Assembly: GCA_025357755.1 (NCBI GenBank)
Contig: JANXOP010000072.1
Location: forward strand, 1-42,318
Source of the DNA: Kofleriaceae bacterium
Lineage (GTDB): Bacteria; Myxococcota_A; Polyangia; Haliangiales; Haliangiaceae
DNA: 42,318 nucleotides
Direction: 5' to 3'
A program made the translations under genes and the position numbers. Shown one piece after another: positions 19,601 to 27,058 of the stretch. Below the pieces are notes generated by a model that was not told where the DNA came from, did not search any database, and saw only the letters and a program-made list of their open reading frames with translations. Numbering within the stretch: the first letter of the stretch is position 1; each line of letters begins with the position of its first letter.

Positions 19601-19903
19601 CAGAGCGACGTCAGCATGCCGCCGCACGAGGTCACGAACGTGCCGCTCGACCTAGCCGGCTATGCGCGTGCAACCGCGTACGATCGGCTCTTCGGGCTCG
19701 TGTTCATGGGCCTACACGTCAACTTCGCGAGCGACAACGGTACCGCCGTGCGTGACTCTGGGATCGGAGCAGGGCTCGGCGTCGGGATCGATCTCTGGAC
19801 GTCCACGCACGATCGGCTCGCGGCCTACGCGGCGGTCCAAGGCGAGTTGCTCACCGATGTCGGCTACGTCGCCGCGACGCTCGGGCTTGGCTACCACCAC
19901 TAA
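16640..19903 (+). CDS. M16 zinc metallopeptidase with C-terminal beta-barrel-like domain
   Basis: A 1087-residue protein. The N-terminus (CLALAGC, Cys13) looks like a short lipobox. The first M16 unit has the inverted zinc motif HLVEH (77-81) and the third ligand Glu157 in INELRQ, 76 residues later as expected, so it should be catalytic. A second M16 unit begins near residue 480 (MVVRILGNGMRVVLLPG) and has no HXXEH, as in the non-catalytic half of tandem M16 proteins. After about residue 925, an acidic Ser/Asp linker leads to a roughly 160-residue stretch of alternating strands (FSVAGQVGYRID, TTIGGYFGLGRV, AATLGLGYHH) typical of a small outer-membrane barrel. The GTG start at 16640 follows a TAGGGT box. 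Confidence 0.82.
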   Translation: MKGSVICLALAGCVLGPNPPPAPPRTTHLGLQLEQLELANGLRVVVVQDPSASELAVTMRYQVGSVDDPVGQEGIAHLVEHLMYQQVLGADTLFSHLENATTYFNGETTYDATTYLARANPEHLDELLSIEAVRLGLRCTSLNDSAFERERAVVINELRQSDGGAELRSAFARAVYPEGHPYRSSIGGTEASVGALTRAQACAFADAHYGPSNAVLVVSGKVTTSIVETALKKFMTHVAKHAVVAPVAVPAVGDARARVEIAAPIEHDAILVTWPLPADPLVRIRMRALAPELASVADSAIKGQIRFFELGDTRAPMIGFVGTPGEGESSQEVIEAISKGANEVGAMFSRSGFIEVGELTFDRMKQAAIYRLFSSLDDASDRDVRLATEVLAGRDPSAAIAATFKGLREMQRAEATALARTYFAFEHARIAKLVASGSHRGKAEQLATSVAIHDLGLHRDPPDPELALAPMTDPSAPPAVSMVVRILGNGMRVVLLPGSTVPTVEARLVFGTGTGDEPAEQRGVALLAAETLTWNDRYLNDLLLFAASGGSIDTEVELDHTSFIARGLDMHLDLLLTGMRQLVRNGVYSRNPAHIAAAIRVASKTDNDNGELTDAWRSALYGADHPYVTAGIVRHLSSYLTLESLAQFRQANFQPANATLVIAGHFDAALAQRWIDFLFADWSSSKLAARPSGPARPQPLSLATFTNQAKRTSQLELVLALPATKGTRAQQLIAAEMLSIVASEIRHQLGASYGVRAALATERLSNTYDLGGAVDVTRATDSFKLLADRLAELRADPNAAARTFVLARSRVVTHLRAMSGASALARKVELDISLGLPPLSDLETATAAAALTIDQETSALADLDLGHALIWLRGPEATVTEVFSSLGRTPTVIIHRPLAAIPRAVAGSSSSDDDEGQHITLDEVEPALSQQRASQPLAIGVEAGFASGSVSDTDVSGFSVAGQVGYRIDDTTTIGGYFGLGRVTGSYQSDVSMPPHEVTNVPLDLAGYARATAYDRLFGLVFMGLHVNFASDNGTAVRDSGIGAGLGVGIDLWTSTHDRLAAYAAVQGELLTDVGYVAATLGLGYHH

Positions 19904-20748
19904 TCGATCGCGAGCGCGAGCCGCTGCGGCGCGATCGCCTCGTCGCGCACGTGCCGCGGCACTCCCTGGACGTCGCGTACGATCCGCACTGTCTCGAGCA
20001 GCTTCAAGACATAGAAGCTGACGTCGATCTGCCACCAGTAAAAGCCCTGCCGCGCCGAGCGCTGGTAGTGATGGTGATTGTTGTGCCAGCCCTCGCCGAA
20101 CGTGAGGATGGCGAGCAGGGCGTTGTTGCGCGAGTCGTCGGTCGTCGCATAGCGCCGGCTCCCGAACACGTGAGCGAGCGAGTTGATGCAGAACGTGACG
20201 TGCCACGCGAGCACGATCGCCACGAGGTGTCCCCACACCAGACCGTCCCAGCCGCCGACCGCGAGCAGCACCGCGCCCCACAACACCGCGAACATCATGT
20301 CGTGGCGATCGAGGAAGCGAAGCTCGGGATAGCGCGCGAGATCTTTGACCGCCGCGAGGTCGGTGCCGCGTCCGCGCACCGCGAAGACCCAGCGCACGTG
20401 CGCCCACCAGAAGCCGCGTTGCCGTGGCGAGTGCGTGTCTTGGGGCTGGTCGGAGAACCGATGGTGATTGCGGTGATGCGCGGCCCACCACAGCGGGCCT
20501 TGCTGGGCCGCAGCCAGGCCGACCAGCGCGAGCAAGAACTGGAACACCCGCCCGGTCTTGTAGGTCCGGTGCGAGAAGTAGCGGTGGTAGCCCGCGGTGA
20601 TCACGAACATCCGCACCGCGTAACCGCCGATCAGCCATAGCGCCGCGTGCCAGCTCCAGCCGACGAGGAGGGCGCCCGTGAGCGCCGCCACATGCGCCGC
20701 CCAGAACGGAAGATCCTGGCGCCAACTTCCGCCGATTTCACGATCCAT
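19900..20748 (-). CDS. Acyl-CoA/acyl-lipid fatty acid desaturase (delta-9 type)
   Basis: Introduces a cis double bond into fatty acyl chains in the inner membrane using a di-iron centre. The 282-residue protein has all three histidine boxes: HRYFSH (55-60), HRNHH (92-96) and HNNHH (222-226, within GEGWHNNHHHY), plus four hydrophobic helices in the usual positions. The length is that of bacterial stearoyl-CoA-desaturase-like enzymes without a cytochrome b5 domain. Its stop codon overlaps the convergent M16 stop by three bases, so the two messages share 3' sequence. The ATG at 20748 has no good ribosome site. Confidence 0.93.
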   Translation of the reverse strand: MDREIGGSWRQDLPFWAAHVAALTGALLVGWSWHAALWLIGGYAVRMFVITAGYHRYFSHRTYKTGRVFQFLLALVGLAAAQQGPLWWAAHHRNHHRFSDQPQDTHSPRQRGFWWAHVRWVFAVRGRGTDLAAVKDLARYPELRFLDRHDMMFAVLWGAVLLAVGGWDGLVWGHLVAIVLAWHVTFCINSLAHVFGSRRYATTDDSRNNALLAILTFGEGWHNNHHHYQRSARQGFYWWQIDVSFYVLKLLETVRIVRDVQGVPRHVRDEAIAPQRLALAID

Positions 20749-20848
20749 CGTTCGAGCGTGACGGATTTACCCTCGGATGCCCGACACGGTTCCATCACGA
20801 GCCCCCAGGAAACCGGCGCGAGATGACACGATCGTGGTTTGCCGAAAC

Positions 20849-20873
20849 GAAAAACGGCCCGCCGAAGCGAGCC
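20849..20873 (-). terminator. Intrinsic terminator with UUCG loop
   Basis: On the minus strand a 7-bp stem (GGCTCGC/GCGGGCC with one G-U pair) closes a TTCG loop and is followed by GTTTTT. It lies about 25 bases past the stop of the gene at 20898-21770 and upstream of the desaturase, so it ends the two-gene unit. Confidence 0.8.
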
Positions 20874-20897
20874 ATGTTCGTGCGAGAGCCGTGTCGA

Positions 20898-21770
20898 CTA
20901 CTTCTTCTTGGTCGCGCCGCCCTGCGCCTGGATCACCGCATCGACCGCGCCGTTGTTGGCCTTCATGTCCGGGTGGTCCTTGTTGTCCTTGTCGATCACC
21001 GAGTTGATGATCGAGTTGTTTTGTTTGTCCGGAACCTTGTGCTGTTCGCGGGTCGCCATCACCGAGGTCCGAACGGTCGGATCCTCGACGGCGAGACCGA
21101 GCGCGCCGTAGTCCTTGAGGCGATCGACGGCCCGGACATCGAACTCGCCAGCGCGCCAGCTGATGGTGCTGCCTTCGACCGCACCGGTCCCGTACTGGCC
21201 CTCCATCACGCCCTTGAACGTCTCGAAGTTTCGCTTCTCCTCGGGGATCATCGAGACGTCGAGCGACAGGTACATCTTCCAGAGCTTCTGATCGTAGAAG
21301 AAGAAGAAGCGGCGCTGGTTCTTGCCGCCCTCGTTCTCCCAGCGCTCCATCATCGATTCGTTCGTGTTGTGCTGGAACTCGCCCTCGACGATCGACACGT
21401 CCCACGGGGAGGTCTTCGCGTCGAAGGTGATGTAGGACTGGGACACCCGATTGAGCTCGGTCTTCTTGTCCTTGCGATAGCGATCCTGGACGGCGATGTC
21501 GGTCGTCCCTTTGATCTTGTCCTCGTAGCGCTCATCGATCTGCTTCTGCAGCACGCCCAGGACTTCGTCCTTCGTCATGCCGAACTTGAAGCCGCCGAAC
21601 TTCTCGGCCAGCGCTTTCTTGTGCTCCGCGGAGACCATCGGCGGCGGCCCGGCCTTCTTTGCAGGAGCCGCCTTCGCCGTCTTTGTGGGTGCTTTCGCAG
21701 GCGCTTTCGGAGCTGCGAAGGCCACCGAGCTAACGAGACCAGCGAGCAGTGCAGTTTTGATCAGACGCAT
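20898..21770 (-). CDS. Exported Lys/Ala/Pro-rich protein, unknown function
   Basis: A 290-residue protein with a signal peptide (MRLIKTALLAGLVSSVAFA), an Ala-Pro-Lys low-complexity stretch (20-45), and a folded mixed alpha/beta region. The segment FGGFKFGMTKDEVLGVLQKQ resembles the short helix-turn often seen at the start of SmpA/BamE-like or DUF-type modules, but I do not recognise a family. Many aromatic and charged residues (RRFFFFYDQKLWKMYLSLD) suggest a soluble periplasmic domain. GAAAGGGG precedes the ATG by 5 bases. It follows the gene at 21823-23097 after 52 bases and is probably in the same operon. Confidence 0.75.
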   Translation of the reverse strand: MRLIKTALLAGLVSSVAFAAPKAPAKAPTKTAKAAPAKKAGPPPMVSAEHKKALAEKFGGFKFGMTKDEVLGVLQKQIDERYEDKIKGTTDIAVQDRYRKDKKTELNRVSQSYITFDAKTSPWDVSIVEGEFQHNTNESMMERWENEGGKNQRRFFFFYDQKLWKMYLSLDVSMIPEEKRNFETFKGVMEGQYGTGAVEGSTISWRAGEFDVRAVDRLKDYGALGLAVEDPTVRTSVMATREQHKVPDKQNNSIINSVIDKDNKDHPDMKANNGAVDAVIQAQGGATKKK

Positions 21771-21822
21771 ACGACCCCTTTCGACGAGCCAAGCCCCTCG
21801 AGATTCATTTCAGCTTCCGCGT

Positions 21823-23097
21823 TTACATGAAGAACGAGAAGCGCGAGCCCTTGTTGGCTTCCGACTGGAGCCGGGTCTCGAGCTTGTTGCCGTCCTCGAG
21901 GAGGCCGCCAGTGGCCTTGCCGTCCTGGCCCGTCTTGCCGTGGACGCGGTCGTAGATCGCTCGGACTCGACGCGTGTAGTAGTACTCCGACACGGTCGGC
22001 TCGCCGCCCTTGATCAGCGAGTCGCGGACCCCGTTCTGGAGCAGCGGCAGGATCTTCTTGGTCGGGACGTTGTCCGCGCCCTCGCGCACGTAGTCGCCCT
22101 TGATCGGCGTCGAACCCGGGTCGTTCTGATACGCGTACGCGGTCGGCGACTCGCCGGGCGGGCACGCCGGGACCGGCGAGGCGCCACCGCAGTAGACGCC
22201 GGAGAGCACGACGACCTTCGCGCCGAAATCGACCTTGTCGGTATCGGTCGGCGATTGGATCAACACGCCGTACTTGAACGCGCCGCCAACGGCTGCCGCG
22301 TCGACGGCATCGCCCGCGTCTTTGCCCTTCTTGAGCGACATGTCGTCGCCAAGCGCGGCCTTGTTGTGCTGATCGATCATGTCTTTGACTTCGGTCACAC
22401 CCGCGTAGAACGCGAGGATCTGACCGGAGACTTCCGTATCGAGGCTGTTCTGCTTCGCGCGGAACACCAGCTCGCTCTTCACCTCGAGCTTGGCCGCCAT
22501 GTCCTTGAGCTGCTTGTCGACGCCGATGTCGGGCTTGAAGCTGTGCTTGGTCTTCGCTTCGTCGAGCAGCGTATCGAGATCCGACAGCTGCTTCTTCAAG
22601 AACGAAACCGTCGACGGCAGGGACTTGTCGCCGAGGACTGCCTTCGCGCCCTTGAGGCCGTCGTTGTAGTCGCTCGCGCTCGTGCCGACCTTCCCGATCG
22701 TGATGCCGACGATCAAAGCGATCGCCGCGGGCACCAGGATCTTGAGCAGCGTCGAAGCGTGAGATTCCGCACCGACGTTCTCGACCGGCGTGCCGTCATG
22801 CACGATCACCATGTCGGGTGCGCGTTGCGGAACATGCTGGGCGGCCATCGCGTTCATCGCGCCGAACGGATCGTCGTGCGCGTTCGGCATGACGGGCTGT
22901 GGCGGAGCTGCCGGTTGCGGCTGCGCCATACCTGGTGGTGGTTGGATCGAAAGGCCAGGCGGCGGAACCACCCCACCAGACTGTCCGTTCGAACGGGTCT
23001 GACTGGTAGTAGCGGGAGCAGCCGCACCTTTCTTGAGCCCAAGCCTTTGCTTGAGCTCGGAGATGTCGCGGCTACCCGTCTTCTTTGCGTCGCTCAA
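21823..23097 (-). CDS. Single-pass inner-membrane protein, unknown function (TTG start)
   Basis: A 424-residue protein. The cytoplasmic N-terminus (about 115 residues) is Pro/Gln-rich and starts with a basic helix (ELKQRLGLKKG). One membrane helix lies at about 116-137 (ILVPAAIALIVGITIG). The periplasmic part begins with a long helical, coiled-coil-prone region (138-235), followed by a domain with one CGG...CPPG cysteine pair. No family is recognised. The TTG at 23097 is chosen because a clear GGAGGA sits 5 bases before it and a TTGACA promoter lies just upstream. Confidence 0.75.
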   Translation of the reverse strand: MSDAKKTGSRDISELKQRLGLKKGAAAPATTSQTRSNGQSGGVVPPPGLSIQPPPGMAQPQPAAPPQPVMPNAHDDPFGAMNAMAAQHVPQRAPDMVIVHDGTPVENVGAESHASTLLKILVPAAIALIVGITIGKVGTSASDYNDGLKGAKAVLGDKSLPSTVSFLKKQLSDLDTLLDEAKTKHSFKPDIGVDKQLKDMAAKLEVKSELVFRAKQNSLDTEVSGQILAFYAGVTEVKDMIDQHNKAALGDDMSLKKGKDAGDAVDAAAVGGAFKYGVLIQSPTDTDKVDFGAKVVVLSGVYCGGASPVPACPPGESPTAYAYQNDPGSTPIKGDYVREGADNVPTKKILPLLQNGVRDSLIKGGEPTVSEYYYTRRVRAIYDRVHGKTGQDGKATGGLLEDGNKLETRLQSEANKGSRFSFFM

Positions 23098-23118
23098 TGG
23101 AATCCTCCGGAGGGGGAC

Positions 23119-23146
23119 TTTATGAACCGCGGGTTGTAACTGTCAA
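23119..23146 (-). promoter_or_regulatory. Sigma-70-type promoter for the TTG-start gene
   Basis: Minus strand: a perfect -35 TTGACA (23146-23141), a 16-base spacer, and -10 CATAAA (23124-23119). Initiation near 23112 would give a short leader with GGAGGA just before the TTG start. Confidence 0.65.
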
Positions 23147-23385
23147 GGATGCTTGAGGCTTGCGCGAGTTGCCGAGAAAGATGAGGAGTGATGTTGCAGC
23201 GCCACCACAGTCCGCCCCAGGCGTGAAAAACTGGTCACACCTGGCACTCGTTCGAACTTGCCCCGATCTCATAACCGAATGGAATTGCGGCATGTTTCTG
23301 CGCCTCGACCCCGGAGATCGGCTAGTGGCGCGGCTGGCCCACTGGGTGCAAAGTAAACTTTCGAGCCGCCTCGTGCGTCTCACAA

Positions 23386-23407
23386 GCGGCCGTCCTGGAA
23401 CGGCCGC
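23386..23407 (+). other. Perfect 8-bp hairpin in the 5' leader
   Basis: GCGGCCGT (23386-23393), loop CCTGGA, ACGGCCGC (23400-23407). It ends 23 bases before the GTG start. There is no T tract, so it is not a classical terminator; it could stabilise the message or limit ribosome access. Confidence 0.55.
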
Positions 23408-23430
23408 GGACTTCGAAAGGCCAAACCCAC

Positions 23431-24369
23431 GTGACTAGCCGCCTCCCACTTCTTCTCGGTGCCACGCTCGCGACCCTCTCCTTCACCTCGTTGATGGGCA
23501 CGGCCGAAGCAGGCGGTGCTCACTTCTCCGGTGGCGCGCACTTCGGCGGACACGTCGGCGGTGGTGGCGGTGTCCACTTCGGCGGTGGCGTCCACGTTGG
23601 TGGCGGAGCCCACTGGGGTGGCGGCTACGGCGGCTATCACGGTGGCTACGGTGGCTATCGCCCAGGCGGCTGGGGCGTCTCTGGCCACGTCGTCGTCGGC
23701 GGCGGTCGCTACTACCGTCCCTATCGCCCCTACTACAACTACTACTACCCCGTGCCAGCGTACTACGGCGCGAGCTACTACCCGGTCGAGACCACGGCGG
23801 TCTACGGCGGCCCGAGCGTGGCACCGGCTGTCTACATCCAGCCCGAGCTTCCGAAGTTCGGCATCGGCCTCTTCGCCGGTGGCGTCGCGACGGACTACAA
23901 CACGCAGACCAACACCCAGGAGTCCGACCTCGGCCTGCTCGCGCGCTACCGCCTGACGAACGGCTTGATCGTCGAAGGCGAGCTCGGTAAGACCTCGACT
24001 TCGGTGAATGGCGTCGACAACCTCCGCGTCGATCGCCGCCTCGGTGGTTCGCTGATCTACGAATTCGGTGCGGAGAATCACTTCGCCCCGTACGTGCTCG
24101 GTGGTCTCGGCGTGCAGCAGGCGAACGTCGATGGCAACTACTCGACGACCCAGGACTACGGCGAGCTCGGCGCTGGCATTCGCTACGCCTTCAACCGCAA
24201 CTTCCACGTCACGTTCGATCTCCGTGCGGGCTCGCGCTCGTCGGTCTCGAGCGGCGACATGAGCACGGTGACGGGCGTCGGTCGCACGATCGCGCCACCT
24301 CCGAGCAATAGCTCGGATACGAGCGAGGACTACACCCGCGCGCGGCTCGCGGCGATCCTCTACTTCTAA
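23431..24369 (+). CDS. Gly/His-rich outer-membrane beta-barrel protein
   Basis: A 312-residue exported protein (signal peptide to about residue 27, cleavage after AEA). Residues 28-90 are a low-complexity Gly/His/Phe/Tyr region with GGAHF/GGVHF-like units, followed by a Tyr/Pro-rich stretch (YYRPYRPYYNYYYP). From about residue 145 to the end is an OmpA/OmpW-like eight-strand barrel pattern (FGIGLFAGGVATDY, LGLLARYRLTNGLIVEGELG, YVLGGLGVQQ) ending in the terminal Phe expected of BAM substrates (AAILYF). The GTG start has only a weak AAAGG 12 bases upstream. A UUCG-loop terminator follows. Confidence 0.82.
   Translation: MTSRLPLLLGATLATLSFTSLMGTAEAGGAHFSGGAHFGGHVGGGGGVHFGGGVHVGGGAHWGGGYGGYHGGYGGYRPGGWGVSGHVVVGGGRYYRPYRPYYNYYYPVPAYYGASYYPVETTAVYGGPSVAPAVYIQPELPKFGIGLFAGGVATDYNTQTNTQESDLGLLARYRLTNGLIVEGELGKTSTSVNGVDNLRVDRRLGGSLIYEFGAENHFAPYVLGGLGVQQANVDGNYSTTQDYGELGAGIRYAFNRNFHVTFDLRAGSRSSVSSGDMSTVTGVGRTIAPPPSNSSDTSEDYTRARLAAILYF
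23508..23665 (+). repeat. Degenerate GGxHFGG-coding repeat
   Basis: Imperfect short units coding for Gly-Gly-(Ala/Val)-His-(Phe/Val)-Gly-Gly make up most of this stretch at the start of the mature barrel protein. The Gly codons are nearly all GGC/GGT, so the DNA is locally repetitive. Confidence 0.6.
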
Positions 24370-24394
24370 GCGGTCACGGACTCGAAGACGCGTG

Positions 24395-24420
24395 CGGCCC
24401 TTCGGGGCCGTTCGCATTTT
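24395..24420 (+). terminator. Intrinsic terminator with UUCG loop
   Basis: CGGCCC-TTCG-GGGCCG (24395-24410) followed by TTCGCATTTT, 25 bases after the barrel gene's stop. The T tract is short, so efficiency may be partial. Confidence 0.7.
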
Positions 24421-24424
24421 CGGG

Positions 24425-24430
24425 TAACAT
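24425..24430 (+). promoter_or_regulatory. Candidate -10 box (TAACAT)
   Basis: TAACAT lies 9 bases before the ATG at 24440, immediately after the terminator. There is no -35 consensus and no ribosome site, so a leaderless or near-leaderless start is possible. Confidence 0.35.
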
Positions 24431-24439
24431 GTCGTCCGG

Positions 24440-25327
24440 ATGTTCTCGGTCGACCAGCGCAGCGTCGTCGCTCGCGACGGCACACGCCTGGGCTACCAGG
24501 TTCGCGGCGACGGACCGGTCGTCGTGCTCGCGAACGGGCTCGGCGGAACGTACGTCGCGTTCAAATACCTCTACGAGGCGCTCGCCAGCTACAAAGTGAT
24601 CTGCTGGGACTATCGCGGCCTCTACACGAGCGGGCCTCCCGACGATCCGAAGGCCAACACCATCGCTCATCAGGTCAGCGACTTGATCGACATCCTCGCG
24701 GCCGAGCACGTCGACAACTTCGTGATCGCCGGTTGGTCGATGGGTGTGCAAGTCGCGCTCGAGACGATTCGTCTGCATCGCGAGCGGGTCAAGGGGCTCT
24801 TCATCATCAACGGCACGTATGGCAAGACGTTCCGCACCGTGATGGGCAGCCGGATCATCGGGCGCGTGATCCCGACGTTGCTCCGGTTGATCAAAGCGCA
24901 AGCGGGGCTCGCGGGCCGCGCCACGAAGATCGTCGCGGGATCCGATGCGCTGATCACGGCCATGAAGCGCTTCGGCCTGGTATCACCGACCATCGACATG
25001 GACGTGTTCAGGATCGTCGCAGGCGGCTTTCAGCAGATCGATTGGGCGATCTACTCGGACCTCCTCGCACGGCTCGACGAGCACGATGCCGAGGAGGTCC
25101 TCGCCACGATCGACATCCCGGTCGCGATCGTGACCGCGAGTGGAGATCTGATGACGCCCCCGGCCACCGCCGAGCACATGCACCGGTTGATTCGCGGCAG
25201 CCGGCTCGTGATGATCCAGGGTGGGACGCACTACACGCCGGTCGAAGCACCGCGGATCATCGTCGAAGAGCTCGATCGCTGGCTCTCACGCATTGCCGGC
25301 TGGCAGCGCGAGGGAGCGGCCGCGTGA
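24440..25327 (+). CDS. Alpha/beta-fold hydrolase
   Basis: A 295-residue cytoplasmic serine hydrolase of unknown substrate. The nucleophile elbow is GWSMG (Ser100), the acid is likely Asp236 (TASGDLMTPP) and the base His264 (GGTHYTPVE). The oxyanion region is LANGLGG (30-36) and a helical cap occupies about residues 125-205. The closest look is to the haloperoxidase/esterase type of small-molecule hydrolases. Its stop overlaps the next gene's GTG start (GTGA, 25324-25327), so it is probably translationally coupled to the kinase, an unusual pairing. Confidence 0.87.
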   Translation: MFSVDQRSVVARDGTRLGYQVRGDGPVVVLANGLGGTYVAFKYLYEALASYKVICWDYRGLYTSGPPDDPKANTIAHQVSDLIDILAAEHVDNFVIAGWSMGVQVALETIRLHRERVKGLFIINGTYGKTFRTVMGSRIIGRVIPTLLRLIKAQAGLAGRATKIVAGSDALITAMKRFGLVSPTIDMDVFRIVAGGFQQIDWAIYSDLLARLDEHDAEEVLATIDIPVAIVTASGDLMTPPATAEHMHRLIRGSRLVMIQGGTHYTPVEAPRIIVEELDRWLSRIAGWQREGAAA

Positions 25328-26994
25328 ATTGTCCGGGTTGTAGCGGCGAGATCCTCGACATCGACGTCAAGTGTCCACACTGCGGGATCGGGCTCGGTTC
25401 GACGGGATCGCATCGGATGATCGGTCAGGTCGTGCTCGGCGTGTACGAGCTGGTCGACGTGCTCGGGCAGGGCGGCATGAGCGTCGTCTACAAGGCGCGC
25501 CACAAGCTGACCGAGCAGGAGGTCGCGCTCAAGATCCTGCCACCGGAGCTCGCCGCGCACAGCCAGGTCAAGTCGCGCTTCCTCGAAGAAGCGAGGGCGC
25601 TCGCCGCGCTCGATCACCCGAACATCGTCCACCTCTATAACTTCGGCCAAGAGAATCAGAGCTTCGTGCTCGCGATGCAGTACGTCCAGGGCAAGACCTG
25701 GGAACGGATCATCCTCGAGAACAAGCGCATGACGTGGCAGGCGAGCCTGAAGGTCGCCATCGACGTGCTCAAGGCGCTCGAGTACGCGCACGGTCGCGGC
25801 ATCGTCCATCGCGACATGAAGCCTTCGAATGTGCTGGTGCGCTCGCACGACAACATGGCGACCGTCATGGACTTTGGCATCGCGAAGATGACCACGTCGA
25901 CGAAGCTCACCGCGACGGGCCAGACCATGGGTACGGTCCGCTACATGTCGCCCGAGCAGGTTCGTGGCCAAGAGGTCGACCTCCGGACCGACATCTATTC
26001 GCTCGGCGCGACGCTGTTCGAATCACTCGTCGGCGACACGCCGTTCGACGGCACGACGCACTTCGAGATCATGACCAAGCACCTCTCGGAGGCGCCGAAG
26101 CGACCGAGCTCGCTCGGCGTCGAGCTGCCGCAGTCGATCGAGGATGCGCTGATGCGCAGCTTGTCCAAGCGCGCCGAGGATCGGTTCGAGACCGCGCGCG
26201 ACATGCGCCTGTTGCTCGAGTCCGCGCTGCGCGAAGGCGACATGGGCCTGTCGTCGACGCAACGCCTCGGCGATGCGATCGCGGAGCTCCGGCGCAGCCC
26301 GATGGCGACCCCTCCGCCGACCGGCAATGCGCCGCGCGCCGCGACCAGCCTCGCCGACCTGCTCGAGCCTTTGGGCGTGCCGACCGCGCAGGTCCCGACC
26401 CGGACCACCTCGAAGAGGCGCACGGGCCTCTACATCGCCCTCGCGCTGGTCGTGCTTGCCGGGGCCGTCGCGGCGGCCGTGCTCACGCTGCGCGGCACGT
26501 CGAGTGGCTACCAGCCGGTCGCCAAGTTCGCGGGGGTGAAGCTCACGATGGGGAAGCAGTTCGACCAGGTGCTCGTCGAGACCGATGGCACGATCACCCC
26601 CGACGCGATCTACACCGAGTATGCGAAGGCCCTAAAGTCGCTCGTCGATTCCAAGCCGAGCTTGTTCGCGAACGTGAACATCACGACGGTGCAGCACATC
26701 GTGCCGGTCCCCCAGTCGTTCCTGTGTCACCCCGACCTCTACGTCTCGGCGGACTCCGTCGAGAAAAACTGTGGATCCGCCAAGGTCTCGCTCACGTTCG
26801 AGCGCAGCGGCAAGCACATCATGTTGCTCGCCACAGGCCCGGACATGATGACCACCTTGCGTTCGGCCGCGGTCCAATCGGTCTGCGTGCTGCAGGGCGC
26901 CGAGGTCTCCGGTGAGACGGAAAAGAACATCTGTGGACAGGTCCAACGGTTCTTGGACCCCGATCACTCACCCGATCACCCCACTGGCAATTAG
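25324..26994 (+). CDS. Transmembrane Ser/Thr protein kinase with N-terminal zinc ribbon
   Basis: A 556-residue eukaryotic-like (Hanks-type) kinase. It begins with a zinc ribbon (C3, C6, C17, C20). The kinase domain spans about 40-300: Gly loop LGQGGMSVVYKA (47-58), Lys70, HRDMKPSN (162-169, catalytic Asp164), DFGIAK (183-188) and MSPEQ. A Pro/Ala-rich juxtamembrane region follows, then one helix (368-389) and a roughly 165-residue extracytoplasmic domain with four cysteines and no PASTA repeats. All catalytic residues are present, so it should be active. The GTG at 25324 gives the ribbon and the 4-base overlap with the hydrolase; the same frame runs further upstream but over the hydrolase gene. 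Confidence 0.93.
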   Translation: MNCPGCSGEILDIDVKCPHCGIGLGSTGSHRMIGQVVLGVYELVDVLGQGGMSVVYKARHKLTEQEVALKILPPELAAHSQVKSRFLEEARALAALDHPNIVHLYNFGQENQSFVLAMQYVQGKTWERIILENKRMTWQASLKVAIDVLKALEYAHGRGIVHRDMKPSNVLVRSHDNMATVMDFGIAKMTTSTKLTATGQTMGTVRYMSPEQVRGQEVDLRTDIYSLGATLFESLVGDTPFDGTTHFEIMTKHLSEAPKRPSSLGVELPQSIEDALMRSLSKRAEDRFETARDMRLLLESALREGDMGLSSTQRLGDAIAELRRSPMATPPPTGNAPRAATSLADLLEPLGVPTAQVPTRTTSKRRTGLYIALALVVLAGAVAAAVLTLRGTSSGYQPVAKFAGVKLTMGKQFDQVLVETDGTITPDAIYTEYAKALKSLVDSKPSLFANVNITTVQHIVPVPQSFLCHPDLYVSADSVEKNCGSAKVSLTFERSGKHIMLLATGPDMMTTLRSAAVQSVCVLQGAEVSGETEKNICGQVQRFLDPDHSPDHPTGN

Positions 26995-27012
26995 GGACCT
27001 TGCCCCCGCGCA

Positions 27013-27042
27013 TTGACATATAGGCGAAAGCCCACGAATAAT
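27013..27042 (+). promoter_or_regulatory. Sigma-70-type promoter
   Basis: TTGACA (27013-27018), an 18-base spacer and AATAAT (27037-27042) are near consensus. A GGAGGGG ribosome site follows before the ATG at 27059; the expected start near 27049 would give a leader of about 10 bases. Confidence 0.7.
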
Positions 27043-27058
27043 CGCCGCTGGAGGGGCT

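Larger units (their letters stand above)
23098..23430. other. Divergent intergenic region (333 bases)
   Basis: It separates the divergent genes at 23097 and 23431. It contains the minus-strand TTGACA promoter, a possible plus-strand -10 (TAAACT, 23354-23359) without a convincing -35, and an 8-bp GC hairpin just before the plus gene. A 92-codon frame at 23160-23438 lacks gene-like composition and overlaps the next start, so I do not call it. Confidence 0.5.

Noticed and set aside
23242-23261. Sigma-54-like TGGCAC...TTGC
   Set aside because: The GG and GC pairs are 17 bases apart where 12 are required, so it is not a sigma-54 promoter.
23160-23438. A 92-codon plus-strand frame in the divergent intergenic region
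   Set aside because: It overlaps the start of the barrel gene, lacks a ribosome site and has no recognisable protein features.
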